64,000 nucleotides of DNA from contig JANRJY010000123.1 in NCBI GenBank assembly GCA_033763735.1, forward strand, positions 1 through 64,000, given 5' to 3'. Below the pieces are notes generated by a model. The model worked only from the letters and a program-made list of their open reading frames with translations. It was not told the DNA's origin and ran no database searches. The DNA is from JANRJY01 sp033763735. Its GTDB lineage: Bacteria > Bacteroidota > Bacteroidia > Cytophagales > UBA9547. A program made the translations under genes and the position numbers. Below are positions 36,462 to 46,209 of the stretch, one piece after another (the first letter of the stretch is position 1; each line of letters opens with the position of its first letter).

Positions 36462-38120
36462 TTATATTACCATTGTTAAAAGGATTTGTGCCAATACAAT
36501 TTTTAAAATCGTTGATAAAGGATACACTGAGGCATATCCCGAGTTGGGAAGTTCGTTTTTGGCTTGTTCATTGGCAAAACTCAAAAGTGCCGGTTGGGTT
36601 TGCATACCTGCAAGCATTCCTACCAATCGTCCCATAGGTATTTTCATGATTTTATAACCTACAAATAAAAAAACAATTGCGGACACAAAAGTTACCATTC
36701 CTCCAATCCCAAATAGTATCCACCCCGATCCTCCATGCACAAATGTATCATAAAAGGTATATCCGGCTTTGCTACCAACCCCTGCAAGGAACAACAAAAT
36801 GCCTATTTGCCTAAGTGTTAAGTTGGCACTATAAGGTAATGACCAATTAATTTTTCCGGTTCTTCCAAAGTATCCCAATATTAAAGAAACTAATAATGGT
36901 CCTCCGGCTACACCTAATTTAATTGTCATTGTATTTGATTGATAAATAGGAATCATACCGACTAATAAGCCTAAACCAATTCCTAAACTGAAGGTAAGCA
37001 CATCTATTTCGCTTATTTCTTTGTAAGAGTCCCCAATGTATTTACTTACCTTAGCCATGTCTGTAGGGTTGCATAGCACACGTACTCTGTCGCCGGGCAA
37101 CAAAAGCGTATCTGCAGTAGGTACAATGTCAACATCGCCTCTTCTTATTCGAGTGATAGTTGCACCCATGCTATATAATAAACGTAGTTCGCCAATTTTT
37201 TTGCCAATAACTTCAGGGTTTGACACAAATACTCTTCTAAAATCGAGTTGAGTGTGGTCGTTTGCTATATTCCAATCACTTTTTTTGCCTAATAGGGATA
37301 TTACTTCTTCAAGTTCTTCTTTTGCTCCTACCACCGATATAATATCCCCTTTCATTATGGAAGTGGTTGGTTGAACTATTTGATATTTGCCATCACGCAA
37401 TAATCGACCAAATGCAACATTCCAATTGTTTATTTTAATTAAATCGTTTGCCTTTACCCAATTATTTTCTCCGGTAACTTCAATGCTTACGTTTAGCAAT
37501 ACTTTTGAATGTTCTAAGGTAGTATTTTCATTGTATTCATTTTGATAGTTGATTTTCCATATTTTTTGACATAGCAATATTGCCAAAATCATAGCCAATA
37601 CACCCAGTGGATAACATATTGAATATGCAATGACAGGTTCTGATAGCGCATTATGTCCGTAATCAACGGAAGTAATCATTTTCAGATAATCGAGTAGTTG
37701 AGCAAGGGCAGGTGTATTAGTAAGGCTTCCTGCAAACATACCGGCAAGCAAAGTACTTTTGATATCGGTTTGTTTGTCCAGAAAAATAAAAAATAGAAAT
37801 GCACCAAAAATAACACTCAAAGCAAGAAGATTTTCTTTCAAGCCATTTTTGCGAAATGAACTGAAAAATGTTTCTCCGGTACTAATTCCAATTGTATAGA
37901 CAAATAGCACTAAACCAAACAAGTAGACAAATTCAGGTAATTTGAGGTCGGGATGTAATGACCCAATGGCTAATCCTGAAAACAAAATTGCAGCTACACC
38001 TAAACTAAATCCGCCAAAATTGATTTTGCCAATAGGATAACCTACTATAATAATTACAAATAATAAAAGCAGTGGCTGCTGAATAAGCAGATTAATAATT
38101 TCTTGCCAGGCAAAACTCAT
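36462..38120 (-). CDS. YidE/YbjL-type putative transporter (AspT-like antiporter with RCK_C domains)
   Basis: A 552-residue inner-membrane protein with the duplicated antiporter architecture. Five to six helices (about 10-185) include GLVLFVYTIGISTGETFF and AGMFAGSLTNTPALAQLLDY, the duplicated G-[ST]-x-TNTPAL motif. Two cytoplasmic TrkA-C/RCK_C domains follow (about 205-290 and 290-370; VGAKEELEEVISLLG and LLPGDRVRVLCNP). A second helical half contains LFLAGVGSKAGYTF and GMLAGMQTQPALLSFA. The substrate is unknown; AspT exchanges aspartate and alanine. Convergent with pirin. Confidence 0.87.
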   Translation of the reverse strand: MSFAWQEIINLLIQQPLLLLFVIIIVGYPIGKINFGGFSLGVAAILFSGLAIGSLHPDLKLPEFVYLFGLVLFVYTIGISTGETFFSSFRKNGLKENLLALSVIFGAFLFFIFLDKQTDIKSTLLAGMFAGSLTNTPALAQLLDYLKMITSVDYGHNALSEPVIAYSICYPLGVLAMILAILLCQKIWKINYQNEYNENTTLEHSKVLLNVSIEVTGENNWVKANDLIKINNWNVAFGRLLRDGKYQIVQPTTSIMKGDIISVVGAKEELEEVISLLGKKSDWNIANDHTQLDFRRVFVSNPEVIGKKIGELRLLYSMGATITRIRRGDVDIVPTADTLLLPGDRVRVLCNPTDMAKVSKYIGDSYKEISEIDVLTFSLGIGLGLLVGMIPIYQSNTMTIKLGVAGGPLLVSLILGYFGRTGKINWSLPYSANLTLRQIGILLFLAGVGSKAGYTFYDTFVHGGSGWILFGIGGMVTFVSAIVFLFVGYKIMKIPMGRLVGMLAGMQTQPALLSFANEQAKNELPNSGYASVYPLSTILKIVLAQILLTMVI

Positions 38121-38261
38121 ATTTGTAGGATTAGGGTTGTATACAAATATTTGATTAATTAAGGCTTAAAACAATGATATTTGGCATTATTAATTGCATA
38201 ATTGTAAATAAGTTCTTATATTTAAATAACATTCATTCCATTCATTTTAATATTTACACAA

Positions 38262-38768
38262 ATGAAAACGACATTTTTAATCATAACTGCAATGATGGTA
38301 TTGAGCTTTAACGCTTTTTCACAAAAAAATAAAGTTGAAATCGGTAAAGATTCTTTAGCACAATCAATAAAAGATACCACTACAATATCCTATAATTTAG
38401 GGTATTATAATATCTTAAAGGAAAGAAATATAGAATCCATTAGCAAAATTGATATTGATGATATATATGTAAATATCAATAGATCCATAACCGAAACAAT
38501 ACAAGGTAGAGCAGCAGGGGTCAGAGTGCTTCCAAATGCTAACAATGGTATATTGAGCAAATTACAAATTAGAGGAATAGGGACAATATATGGAAGTACA
38601 GACCCGCTTTATGTGGTAGACGGAATGGTGGTATCAGCAGATAATTTGCAATATATTAATCCAAGTGACGTTTCATCGATCGATGTACTTAAAGATGCAT
38701 CAGCTTGTGCCATATATGGGTCAAGGGGTGCGAATGGTGTAGTTGTTATTACCACTAAAAGAAGATAA
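38262..38768 (+). CDS. Stand-alone SusC/RagA-type TonB-receptor plug domain protein
   Basis: A 168-residue protein with signal peptide ending FNAFSQ. The rest is a plug domain: ITETIQGRAAGVRVLPNANN, LQIRGIGTIYGSTDPLYVVD, INPSDVSSIDVLKDASACAI, YGSRGANGVVVITTKRR. These motifs are the SusC-family plug signature, and the protein stops right where the plug would pass into the beta-barrel. The start and signal peptide are intact and 87 bp follow before the next gene, with no barrel-encoding remnant, so it appears to be a complete plug-only protein rather than a frameshifted receptor. Its role is unknown; it could bind TonB or a surface lipoprotein partner in the periplasm. Confidence 0.82.
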   Translation: MKTTFLIITAMMVLSFNAFSQKNKVEIGKDSLAQSIKDTTTISYNLGYYNILKERNIESISKIDIDDIYVNINRSITETIQGRAAGVRVLPNANNGILSKLQIRGIGTIYGSTDPLYVVDGMVVSADNLQYINPSDVSSIDVLKDASACAIYGSRGANGVVVITTKRR

Positions 38769-38772
38769 TTTT

Positions 38773-38805
38773 TTGTTGTAAAGCCATTGCTTTTTATATT
38801 TTTGC
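38773..38805 (+). promoter_or_regulatory. Bacteroidota-type promoter upstream of the aspartokinase-panCD cluster
   Basis: A -7 element TATTTTTG (38798-38805; consensus TAnnTTTG) is preceded by TTTG at 38773-38776 with a 21-bp spacer. This matches the primary sigma promoter of Bacteroidota. Transcription would start near 38812, leaving a leader of about 44 nt before the ATG at 38856. Confidence 0.6.
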
Positions 38806-38855
38806 ACCCTCTATTTTAAAAATAAGGGATTTTGTTAATTATATCCAATTATTAA

Positions 38856-40238
38856 ATGCTTACAGTTGAAAAGATAGGAGGCACTTCAATGACCGCCTTT
38901 GCCGATGTGTTACAAAATATAATTTTGTATCCAAAAACTATAAATGAAATAAACAACCGAATCTACATTGTTTCAGCTTACTCAGGAGTAACCAACTGGT
39001 TGCTGGAAGACAAAAAAACTGGTGCCCCCGGAATTTACCACGACTTTATTAACTTTAAAGATTTTCATGCTTCAATTGCCAATCTTTCAATTAAGTTGAA
39101 AGAAATGAATAAAAAGTATGAATCCATTGGTTTAAATATTAACGAAGCAGATGCATTTATTGATTCACGCATCAATGATGCTCAAAAATATCTGGATGCT
39201 TTGGCCGAAGTATTAGCTTCCGGCTACATTAACAAAGAAAACATATTTCAAGCAGCACGTGAGATATTAGCCTCCATAGGTGAGTCACATTCGGCATTCA
39301 ACTCTGTAAACATCCTTAAAAACAAAGGCTATAATGCCATATTGGTTGATTTGAGTGGATTTAACGATTACGAAGCATATACCATTGACCAAAGAATTGC
39401 CCATTCATTGAAAGGAATAGACTTTGCCAACAATATTACCATTGTTACAGGCTACACCAAAGGTATAGAAGGTATTATGCGAGAGTTTGACAGAGGATAT
39501 TCGGAAGTAACTTTTAGTAAAGTAGCGGTAGCAGTGAAGGCAAATGAAGCCATCATCCATAAAGAATACCATCTTTCGTCAGCCGACCCAAATATAGTGG
39601 GTATAGACAAATGTGTTCCTGTGGGATTTACCAATTATGATGTAGCAGACCAGTTGGCTGATGTAGGCATGGAAGCCATTCACCCCAAAGCAGCAAAGCC
39701 ATTGGAATTGAATAATATTAACTTGCGTATCAAAAACACTTTTGAACCCGATCATCCAGGTACATTAATTACCAAAGATTTTGTTGGTGAAAAGAAACGA
39801 GTGGAAGTAATTACCGGAACAGATAAGGTACTTGTGATTGATATTCACGAACCCTTGATGGTAGGCTCAGTGGGTTTTGACCTACACTTGATGGAAGATT
39901 TTGCAAAATTTGGCATTAGCTATATTTGCAAAGCAACCAGTGCCAATAGCATATCAGTAGTTATTTGGGAAAAAGACCACAAAGAAGGATTGATTGAACT
40001 TTTGAAAAGCAAATATCAAACCATTACTGTTAAAAAAACAGCCATTGTTTGTTTAATTGGAACTAATATAGATCAACCCGGAGTTTTAGGCAGAGCAGCT
40101 GTATCGCTAGGAGAAAATGACATTAACATCCTATTAATAAGTCACTCTATCAGACAAGTGAATATTCAGTTTGTGATTGAACGCGAAAAATTCAAAGAAG
40201 CTATCAAAGTACTTAACGGAACCTTGTTTTTCAAATAA
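38856..40238 (+). CDS. Aspartate kinase
   Basis: A 460-residue enzyme that phosphorylates aspartate, the first step toward lysine, threonine, methionine and diaminopimelate. The N terminus VEKIGGTSMTAF is the aspartokinase phosphate loop, with Ile in place of the Phe of KFGGTS. GFTNYDVADQLADVGMEAIHPKAAKPLE carries the conserved core near residue 265. Two C-terminal ACT domains (about 320-460) include IVCLIGTNIDQPGVLGRAA and are the usual feedback-regulation sites. The variant N terminus suggests a divergent, possibly specialised paralogue. It is followed directly by panC and panD, so aspartate metabolism and beta-alanine formation are clustered. Confidence 0.9.
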   Translation: MLTVEKIGGTSMTAFADVLQNIILYPKTINEINNRIYIVSAYSGVTNWLLEDKKTGAPGIYHDFINFKDFHASIANLSIKLKEMNKKYESIGLNINEADAFIDSRINDAQKYLDALAEVLASGYINKENIFQAAREILASIGESHSAFNSVNILKNKGYNAILVDLSGFNDYEAYTIDQRIAHSLKGIDFANNITIVTGYTKGIEGIMREFDRGYSEVTFSKVAVAVKANEAIIHKEYHLSSADPNIVGIDKCVPVGFTNYDVADQLADVGMEAIHPKAAKPLELNNINLRIKNTFEPDHPGTLITKDFVGEKKRVEVITGTDKVLVIDIHEPLMVGSVGFDLHLMEDFAKFGISYICKATSANSISVVIWEKDHKEGLIELLKSKYQTITVKKTAIVCLIGTNIDQPGVLGRAAVSLGENDINILLISHSIRQVNIQFVIEREKFKEAIKVLNGTLFFK

Positions 40239-40242
40239 TCCT

Positions 40243-41085
40243 TTGGTCATATTTAATACCATTGCCGAAATTCAGTTAAAACTACATGAACATGCAGCTA
40301 ATGGGCACGTTGTTGGATTTGTTCCAACAATGGGTGCACTACATAAAGGGCATTTATCATTAATTCAAGAATGTAGAATTAATTCTGACATTACAGTATG
40401 TAGCATATTTGTGAACCCTAAGCAGTTCAACAATTCAAATGACCTTCAAAAATACCCACGTACACTAGAAAAAGATATTCTCTTGCTCGAAAATGCAGGT
40501 TGCGACATACTATTTTGTCCCACTTCTGAAGAAATGTATCCTTTCAAAACGCAATTGGAAATTCAAATTGGACCTCTTGACAAAATACTTGAAGGAAAGT
40601 TCAGACCCGGACATTTGAAAGGCGTGGCTCTGGTGGTACTTAAGTTGTTTAATATTATTCAACCAAATAAAGTTTTTTTCGGACAAAAAGATTTACAGCA
40701 ATGTTTTTTGATTCAGCAACTTATAAAGGAACTTTCATATAACATTGACTTTTATATGATTGAAACTTTAAGAGAAAGTGATGGATTGGCAATGTCATCA
40801 AGAAATGTACGATTGAGTGAATCGGAACGTAAAAAAGCACCAATTTTGTATGAAACAATGTTGATGGCCAAAGCACTTGTATTGTTGCGAAAAATAGATG
40901 AAGTAAAAAATGTAGTCATTAAAAAACTTGAACATGAAAAATTCAAATTGGAATACTTTGAATTTGTGGATTTGTCCACTTTTAAAATTTCAAAAAAAAT
41001 AAAGAAAAAATCATCTTACGCCATTTGTGTAGCAGGATATTTTGACGAAGTCCGGCTGATAGATAATATCATATTTAATACCTAA
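40243..41085 (+). CDS. panC: Pantoate--beta-alanine ligase
   Basis: ATP-dependent ligation of pantoate and beta-alanine to pantothenate. The motif FVPTMGALHKGHLSLIQEC (HxGH nucleotide site) and IFVNPKQFNN, KFRPGHLKGVALVV, VFFGQKDLQQ and ESDGLAMSSRN are all present. No ATG exists upstream of the conserved core. An open frame extends back inside the aspartokinase gene, but I place the start at TTG 40243, 4 bp after the aspartokinase stop, because it gives 280 residues, the usual PanC length. A TTG start would lower expression relative to neighbours. Confidence 0.9.
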   Translation: MVIFNTIAEIQLKLHEHAANGHVVGFVPTMGALHKGHLSLIQECRINSDITVCSIFVNPKQFNNSNDLQKYPRTLEKDILLLENAGCDILFCPTSEEMYPFKTQLEIQIGPLDKILEGKFRPGHLKGVALVVLKLFNIIQPNKVFFGQKDLQQCFLIQQLIKELSYNIDFYMIETLRESDGLAMSSRNVRLSESERKKAPILYETMLMAKALVLLRKIDEVKNVVIKKLEHEKFKLEYFEFVDLSTFKISKKIKKKSSYAICVAGYFDEVRLIDNIIFNT

Positions 41086-41112
41086 ATTCGCAGCGTTTTT
41101 CAAATATATCAT

Positions 41113-41460
41113 ATGCAAATCCAGATTCTAAAGTCAAAAATTCACAGAGTAAAGGTAACCCAAGCCGAACTGCACTATGTCGGAAGCATTACCATTGACG
41201 AAGCATTGATGGAGGCCGCTAACATTATTGAAAACGAAAAAGTACAAGTGGTAAATGTGAACAATGGCGAAAGACTAGAGACCTATGTAATCAAAGGTGC
41301 CCGCAATACGGGAGTTATTTGCCTTAACGGACCAGCAGCGCGCAAGGCACAAGTTGGGGACATAGTAATAGTAATTTCCTATGCCTCGATGGATTTTGAA
41401 GAAGCCAAAACTTGGAAACCCACTTTGATATTTCCTGTAGAAGGGAATAAGTTGGGGTAA
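41113..41460 (+). CDS. panD: Aspartate 1-decarboxylase
   Basis: A 115-residue pyruvoyl enzyme converting aspartate to beta-alanine for pantothenate synthesis. The self-cleavage site Gly24-Ser25 sits in HYVGSITID; Ser25 becomes the pyruvoyl group after processing. Also conserved are KIHRVKVTQAEL, VNNGERLETYVI (with Tyr of the active site) and GARNTGVICLNGPAARKAQVGD. It starts 27 bp after panC, in one apparent operon with panC and the aspartokinase, so the cluster supplies the beta-alanine branch of coenzyme A synthesis. Confidence 0.96.
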   Translation: MQIQILKSKIHRVKVTQAELHYVGSITIDEALMEAANIIENEKVQVVNVNNGERLETYVIKGARNTGVICLNGPAARKAQVGDIVIVISYASMDFEEAKTWKPTLIFPVEGNKLG

Positions 41461-41479
41461 TAAACTAGATCAAGTTCAC

Positions 41480-44400
41480 CTATTTTTTCAACGGCCAAAT
41501 CCAGTTTTTGTCCATAGAGAAGTAGCCAACAGCGTCCCATTTTTCCAAACGGAACGTATTGTTTCCTAGGTATGCATAACCATCAAATACAGGTTCAGCT
41601 ATCATTTTGCCATCCAAATCCATTACTCCGGTAGCACTTTGCAACGATACAATGGACTGGCCATCCACAAATTCTGTCATAGTTTCGTATTTGTAATCAA
41701 GGCTGTGAAAGCCTGAAGTATTCAATAAGCCCCATTTTTTCATTTTCACTCTGGCAATTCCCGGTTCTTCAAAAGGAAATGCGGATTCAAATTGTTGGGT
41801 GTCAAATGTGTTATACCCCTCTGTATCAACAAAATAATATTCTTTATTGGCGGTGCTAACTAAAGCAAATCCTTTGGAAAAAGGTTTGGGGTTGATGTAT
41901 TTGTCATAAGTAATGTGTTTGCCATTATAGTCAATGATGCTGTACATTTTGTTAAGTCCTTCAGTAAATGCTCTACCCGAATTAAAATCAGTAGCATTGG
42001 TGAACAAAAAGTCTACTATGGGTTTGCCATTGGTACCTATATAGCCATATTTGCCTTCATATTGAACTTTGGCAAGCTTTTCAGCAGAAAAATCAGATGC
42101 TGCGGTGAATTTTTTATTAATAACAACTTTGCCCAAGGTGTCGATGTAATTGAAATATTCATCATTTTTTACCCATGCATATCCATTTTTAAATTCTCCA
42201 ATATCAGTATATGATTTTTTGGTAATTACTTTCAATACTTTTTTATCAAAAAGTTTCCATTCTTTGCCTTCTCTAACCTTTGCGTATCGAGGATTTGCAG
42301 CAAATTTTATTTCATCAAATTCGTCCTCTATAACATATTTGCCTGCAGTATCTAACAGAATTTGTTTTCCATTTATGTTGGTTGCAATTGCCATACCATT
42401 ATTGAATTCAGAACCTTTTGAGAAAACCGGTTGTATCACCATTTTTTCACTTTGATTGATATATCCGATTTTGCCATCTTTAAGCACCGGAGCCAAACCG
42501 GACTTAAAACTTCCTGTTTGTTGATATGTATTCAAAATAGCGAGTTCTCCTTTTTTGTTAATAAATCCCCATTTTTTATTCACCATTACTGCTGCCATTC
42601 CTTCAGAAAAATCAAGTGCATTGTCATATTTAGCTTCTATTACCAATTTGCTATCTTGATTAATGAATCCATATTTTCCATTGACCATCACTCGTGCCAT
42701 TCCGTCTTTAAACAAGAATATCTTATCATAAGCGATATTACAAAGTGCTTTTCCTTCGGAGTTGATTATTCCAAAACGCTCTTTTTTGTTTTCTACTTTC
42801 AAATATTTATTATCAGATTCTGTAATGAATGCAAGATTCTGATATTCAGCTTTTAGCACATAAGTACCGGATACATTTAACAACCCATATAAACCTTTAA
42901 CTTTAACAATTGCTCGGTCATTAATATAGTCAGAAGCGTCATCAAACTGTGGTTGTTGTAATATTTGACCATCTTGTTTAATATATCCCCATTTGCCGCC
43001 ATCTATTCTGTTGTTGGTTTCCCAGTCGCCTTGGTAGTTGATATTGCAGCCGGAGTTAAACCGGGCAATTCCATTAATAAATCTACCCACATAATCAATT
43101 TTGAATTTGATAGGTTTTTTATCTACAGTTACAGAGATTTCGGTTATCAGTTTTCCTGTTTTGCTTATGAGTGCTTGCTGGCCACCTTCAAGTATTACTT
43201 TGGCATATTCACCGGATTTGAAATCTTCCATTCTAATGTACCAATAGGTAGGTTGACACACAATTTGTCCGGTCGCTTTATTTACAAATCCAATTTTTTG
43301 TGATGCAAGATCAACCAATTTATTTGCATTGATATAGCCATACATTTTCTGATTGGTTCGATAGTCCATTTTTTGTGCAATAATTGATGAAGATTGATCT
43401 ACTTCTGTGACTTCATCATATTTGAATGGAATAAGAATCGTATCATGACCCACCAATCCATATTTTTTATTGCTTCCCTTTAACCAAGCATGTCCGTGAA
43501 GTGATTCATCTGTTTGTATAAGGGGAGCGGCTGATGGAGAAGTTTTTCCTTTTGTTGATTTAGTTGGGGGAGGAGGAGTACCAATTTTAACAATATCCAT
43601 TTTGCCGTCAGCTTTGAAACATTTGGCACTCGCTGAAGTAATATCAATATTTTTGTATATGGGTTGTGCGAGTATTTTACCTTTATTGTCAATTAGGCCT
43701 TGACCAGTTTCCGTTTCAAATACAGCCACGCTTTTGCGAAACGGGAAAATGGTTTCATGAATGGTTGGAATAATTATTTTACCTGTTTTTTCGGCAAGTC
43801 CCCATTTACCATTAAGTTCTATCAGTAACAAGTTTTCATTCAAGTGTATGTTTGTGTAGTTTTGGCCTAACACCGAGACGCCCATTTTGTCATACACACC
43901 GTATTTGTGTGCCTTTTGGGTTACTACCAATTCGTTATTAAGAATGGTAAACGACTCTTGTTCTTCAGAGTTAATCATTTTGCCTGAAAAAGCCGAAAAC
44001 ATTAACCAACCTCCTTTTTTAGTTTTGAAACTTATGAATGCGTTAGAGTTTTTCTTATAAGAAGTGTACTCCGGTTTCACTAGTATTTCTCCTTTTTGAT
44101 TGGCCAATCCCCAAAGATCTTTGGTTTTAAATAAAAACAGATTTGATGCAGGAATTTGAATATCAGCATATTCGGGGTTTAAAATAGTGTTCAAGTTTGA
44201 ATCAAGTAATCCCAATTTTTGGTTTTGATTCACTATATAAAAATCGCCACCTACTATAGTAATTCCATTGTAATTAGGTTCTATAGATTTATCAATAGTA
44301 TGGTTATACACACCAAAAAGCCCTCCTTTTTTCAACATCAAGTTATTTGCATCTAATGCAGTAATTGACTGATAGTTGGCAGGCAAAATTGTGTATCCAG

Positions 44401-44722
44401 TCGGGTCGTCTACACCCCAGAGTGAGTCTTTTTTAAAGGCTATATACTTTGGGCAGAAAATTATAATATCGTTGTATTCAATAGGAACTAACACTTTGCC
44501 GGTTTGGTCAATAACTCCCCATTTTCCTTTATCTTTCACTTTGGCGTGATCGCATATAAAGTTGGTAGTGAAGTCGTATTGAGGCTGGATTACAGTGTTG
44601 CCTTCTTTGTCAATAAAGCCCCATTTGTAATCAATTTTGACAGGCAACAAATCAGATGAAGTTTGTGCACTTGCACCAAAAGTATATGTAATAATGAGAA
44701 GGAATAAGTAGAATTTTTTCAT
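41480..44722 (-). CDS. Secreted WG-repeat protein (about 25 repeats)
   Basis: A large repeat protein. I place the start at the ATG ending at 44722 (MKKFYLFLLIITYTFGASAQ, a clear signal peptide), which gives 1,080 residues; the ATG 30 bases upstream adds a non-signal extension. Nearly the whole chain is WG (KWG) repeats of about 40 residues with the pattern KWGFIDKEGN..I.PQYD; I count about 25 to 27. A divergent insertion near residues 395-420 is Pro/Thr/Ser-rich. WG repeats form beta-structured domains of unknown ligand, common in Bacteroidota exported proteins. A second, shorter member lies at 58.1 kb. Convergent with panD. Confidence 0.85.
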   Translation of the reverse strand: MKKFYLFLLIITYTFGASAQTSSDLLPVKIDYKWGFIDKEGNTVIQPQYDFTTNFICDHAKVKDKGKWGVIDQTGKVLVPIEYNDIIIFCPKYIAFKKDSLWGVDDPTGYTILPANYQSITALDANNLMLKKGGLFGVYNHTIDKSIEPNYNGITIVGGDFYIVNQNQKLGLLDSNLNTILNPEYADIQIPASNLFLFKTKDLWGLANQKGEILVKPEYTSYKKNSNAFISFKTKKGGWLMFSAFSGKMINSEEQESFTILNNELVVTQKAHKYGVYDKMGVSVLGQNYTNIHLNENLLLIELNGKWGLAEKTGKIIIPTIHETIFPFRKSVAVFETETGQGLIDNKGKILAQPIYKNIDITSASAKCFKADGKMDIVKIGTPPPPTKSTKGKTSPSAAPLIQTDESLHGHAWLKGSNKKYGLVGHDTILIPFKYDEVTEVDQSSSIIAQKMDYRTNQKMYGYINANKLVDLASQKIGFVNKATGQIVCQPTYWYIRMEDFKSGEYAKVILEGGQQALISKTGKLITEISVTVDKKPIKFKIDYVGRFINGIARFNSGCNINYQGDWETNNRIDGGKWGYIKQDGQILQQPQFDDASDYINDRAIVKVKGLYGLLNVSGTYVLKAEYQNLAFITESDNKYLKVENKKERFGIINSEGKALCNIAYDKIFLFKDGMARVMVNGKYGFINQDSKLVIEAKYDNALDFSEGMAAVMVNKKWGFINKKGELAILNTYQQTGSFKSGLAPVLKDGKIGYINQSEKMVIQPVFSKGSEFNNGMAIATNINGKQILLDTAGKYVIEDEFDEIKFAANPRYAKVREGKEWKLFDKKVLKVITKKSYTDIGEFKNGYAWVKNDEYFNYIDTLGKVVINKKFTAASDFSAEKLAKVQYEGKYGYIGTNGKPIVDFLFTNATDFNSGRAFTEGLNKMYSIIDYNGKHITYDKYINPKPFSKGFALVSTANKEYYFVDTEGYNTFDTQQFESAFPFEEPGIARVKMKKWGLLNTSGFHSLDYKYETMTEFVDGQSIVSLQSATGVMDLDGKMIAEPVFDGYAYLGNNTFRLEKWDAVGYFSMDKNWIWPLKK

Positions 44723-44873
44723 AATGTTATGAAGGTGAAGTATTTGGGTCATTTTGGGTTTTTGAATATCTTAATAAAATAAAAATCTATAAGTATAGAT
44801 TTAGTTTTATAGGTGGTGAAGATATTAAATGGGTATCGATTTGCAAAGAAAATTTGAAATTACATATCAATAT

Positions 44874-46094
44874 TTAAAATCGAGATATTAAAAACAACTT
44901 CATGTCTTTATATTTCATTTCAAATCGTTTGGCCAATGCCTGATTGGTAAGACTGCCTTTATAGGTGTACACACCTTTCATGAGCCATTCCTTTGTAAAA
45001 ATAATTTCTTCTAATCCGCCATTATTAGCAATTTGTACCAAAAGAGGGGTGAAAATATTGCTAAATGCCGTTGTAGCAGTGCGAGCCACTCTCGATGCAA
45101 TATTTGGCACACAATAGTGAATTACTTCGTACTTTTTGTATACTGGCTTCTTTAATGAAGTAATATGAGAAGTTTCAAAACATCCACCTTGGTCAATACT
45201 TACATCAATAATTACAGAATTGGGTTGCATGTTCGAAATCATTTCTTCGGTAACGATACAAGGACTTCTGTCTTCTTCAGCTCGAAGTGCCCCAATCACT
45301 ACATCGGCTTCGGCAAGTGCCTTAGATAAAGTAACGGTGTCTAATGTAGAAGTATATATATGGGCTCCTAAGTTTTGTTTGAGCCTTCGAAGTTTGTATA
45401 TGTGATTGTCAAATATTTTTACTTCAGCACCAAGGCCCATAGCCGTTCGTGCAGCAAATTCAGCCACTGTTCCGGCACCCAATATAACTACTTTTGTAGG
45501 TGGAACTCCAGTAATTCCTCCCAATATCATTCCTTTGCCATCGCTGGCACTGCTTAAGTATTCGGCTGCAATAAGCATAACCGTACTACCAGATATTTCA
45601 CTCATGGCACGGACAACGGGTTTGCCTCCCACTTTATCTTCTATATACTCAAGAGCAATGCCTGTAACACGTTGCTTCATCATTGCTTCAATATATTCCT
45701 GCGTTACTTTGGCGAGTTGAAGTGCAGAAAAAATGGTTTGTCCCGGTTTCATGTACGAAATTTCGTCAAGTGTTGGAGGCATCACTTTAAGAATAACATC
45801 AGCCTGATATGCTTCTTTGGCTGAATACACAATTTTTGCTCCGGCTTCGCTATAATCTTTATCGGTAAACTTTGCATATTGTCCCGCCTTTGATTCAATG
45901 CTTACTTCATGTCCATTATTAACCAACACGGCAACTCCTTCAGGAGTTAAAATCACTCGATTTTCGTATTCCTCAATTTCACGTGGAATTCCTATATTAA
46001 GCATACGTTGCGCAGGCTTCACTTTAAGCATATGCTCTTCAGGATAATGAGCATGCTCTTTGGCTAATTCAGAAAAACTTGTTTTTATCTGCAT
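44874..46094 (-). CDS. ald: Alanine dehydrogenase
   Basis: A 406-residue NAD-dependent enzyme interconverting L-alanine and pyruvate with ammonia. It belongs to the AlaDH/PNT family: GIPREIEEYENRVILTPEGV carries the substrate Arg, SESKAGQ-like and ALQLAKVTQ segments belong to the catalytic domain, and VVILGAGTVAEFAARTAMGL is the dinucleotide-binding fold. VIIDVSIDQGGCFET and VPNIASRVARTATTAF match the C-terminal part. It has the 30-residue N-terminal extension (SELAKEHAHYPEEHML) typical of Bacteroidota orthologues. Single gene. Confidence 0.9.
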   Translation of the reverse strand: MQIKTSFSELAKEHAHYPEEHMLKVKPAQRMLNIGIPREIEEYENRVILTPEGVAVLVNNGHEVSIESKAGQYAKFTDKDYSEAGAKIVYSAKEAYQADVILKVMPPTLDEISYMKPGQTIFSALQLAKVTQEYIEAMMKQRVTGIALEYIEDKVGGKPVVRAMSEISGSTVMLIAAEYLSSASDGKGMILGGITGVPPTKVVILGAGTVAEFAARTAMGLGAEVKIFDNHIYKLRRLKQNLGAHIYTSTLDTVTLSKALAEADVVIGALRAEEDRSPCIVTEEMISNMQPNSVIIDVSIDQGGCFETSHITSLKKPVYKKYEVIHYCVPNIASRVARTATTAFSNIFTPLLVQIANNGGLEEIIFTKEWLMKGVYTYKGSLTNQALAKRFEMKYKDMKLFLISRF

Positions 46095-46209
46095 ATAATT
46101 AGGAAATTGGGTAAATAAGGCAACTCAAAATGATTGATTTGTAAAAAGTGATTCTAAATTCGATGGTATACATATAGTTAAGTAAAAAAAGCAGCACTAA
46201 TTTACAAAA

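Noticed and set aside
40177..40242. Upstream TTG start for panC inside the aspartokinase gene
   Set aside because: It would add 22 residues not expected for PanC and overlap the aspartokinase by 62 bp; the TTG at 40243 gives the normal length.
42431..43303. Plus-strand ORFs (100-141 codons) within the WG-repeat gene
   Set aside because: They mirror the repeat structure of the minus-strand gene in the opposite frame and show no signal peptide or domain of their own.
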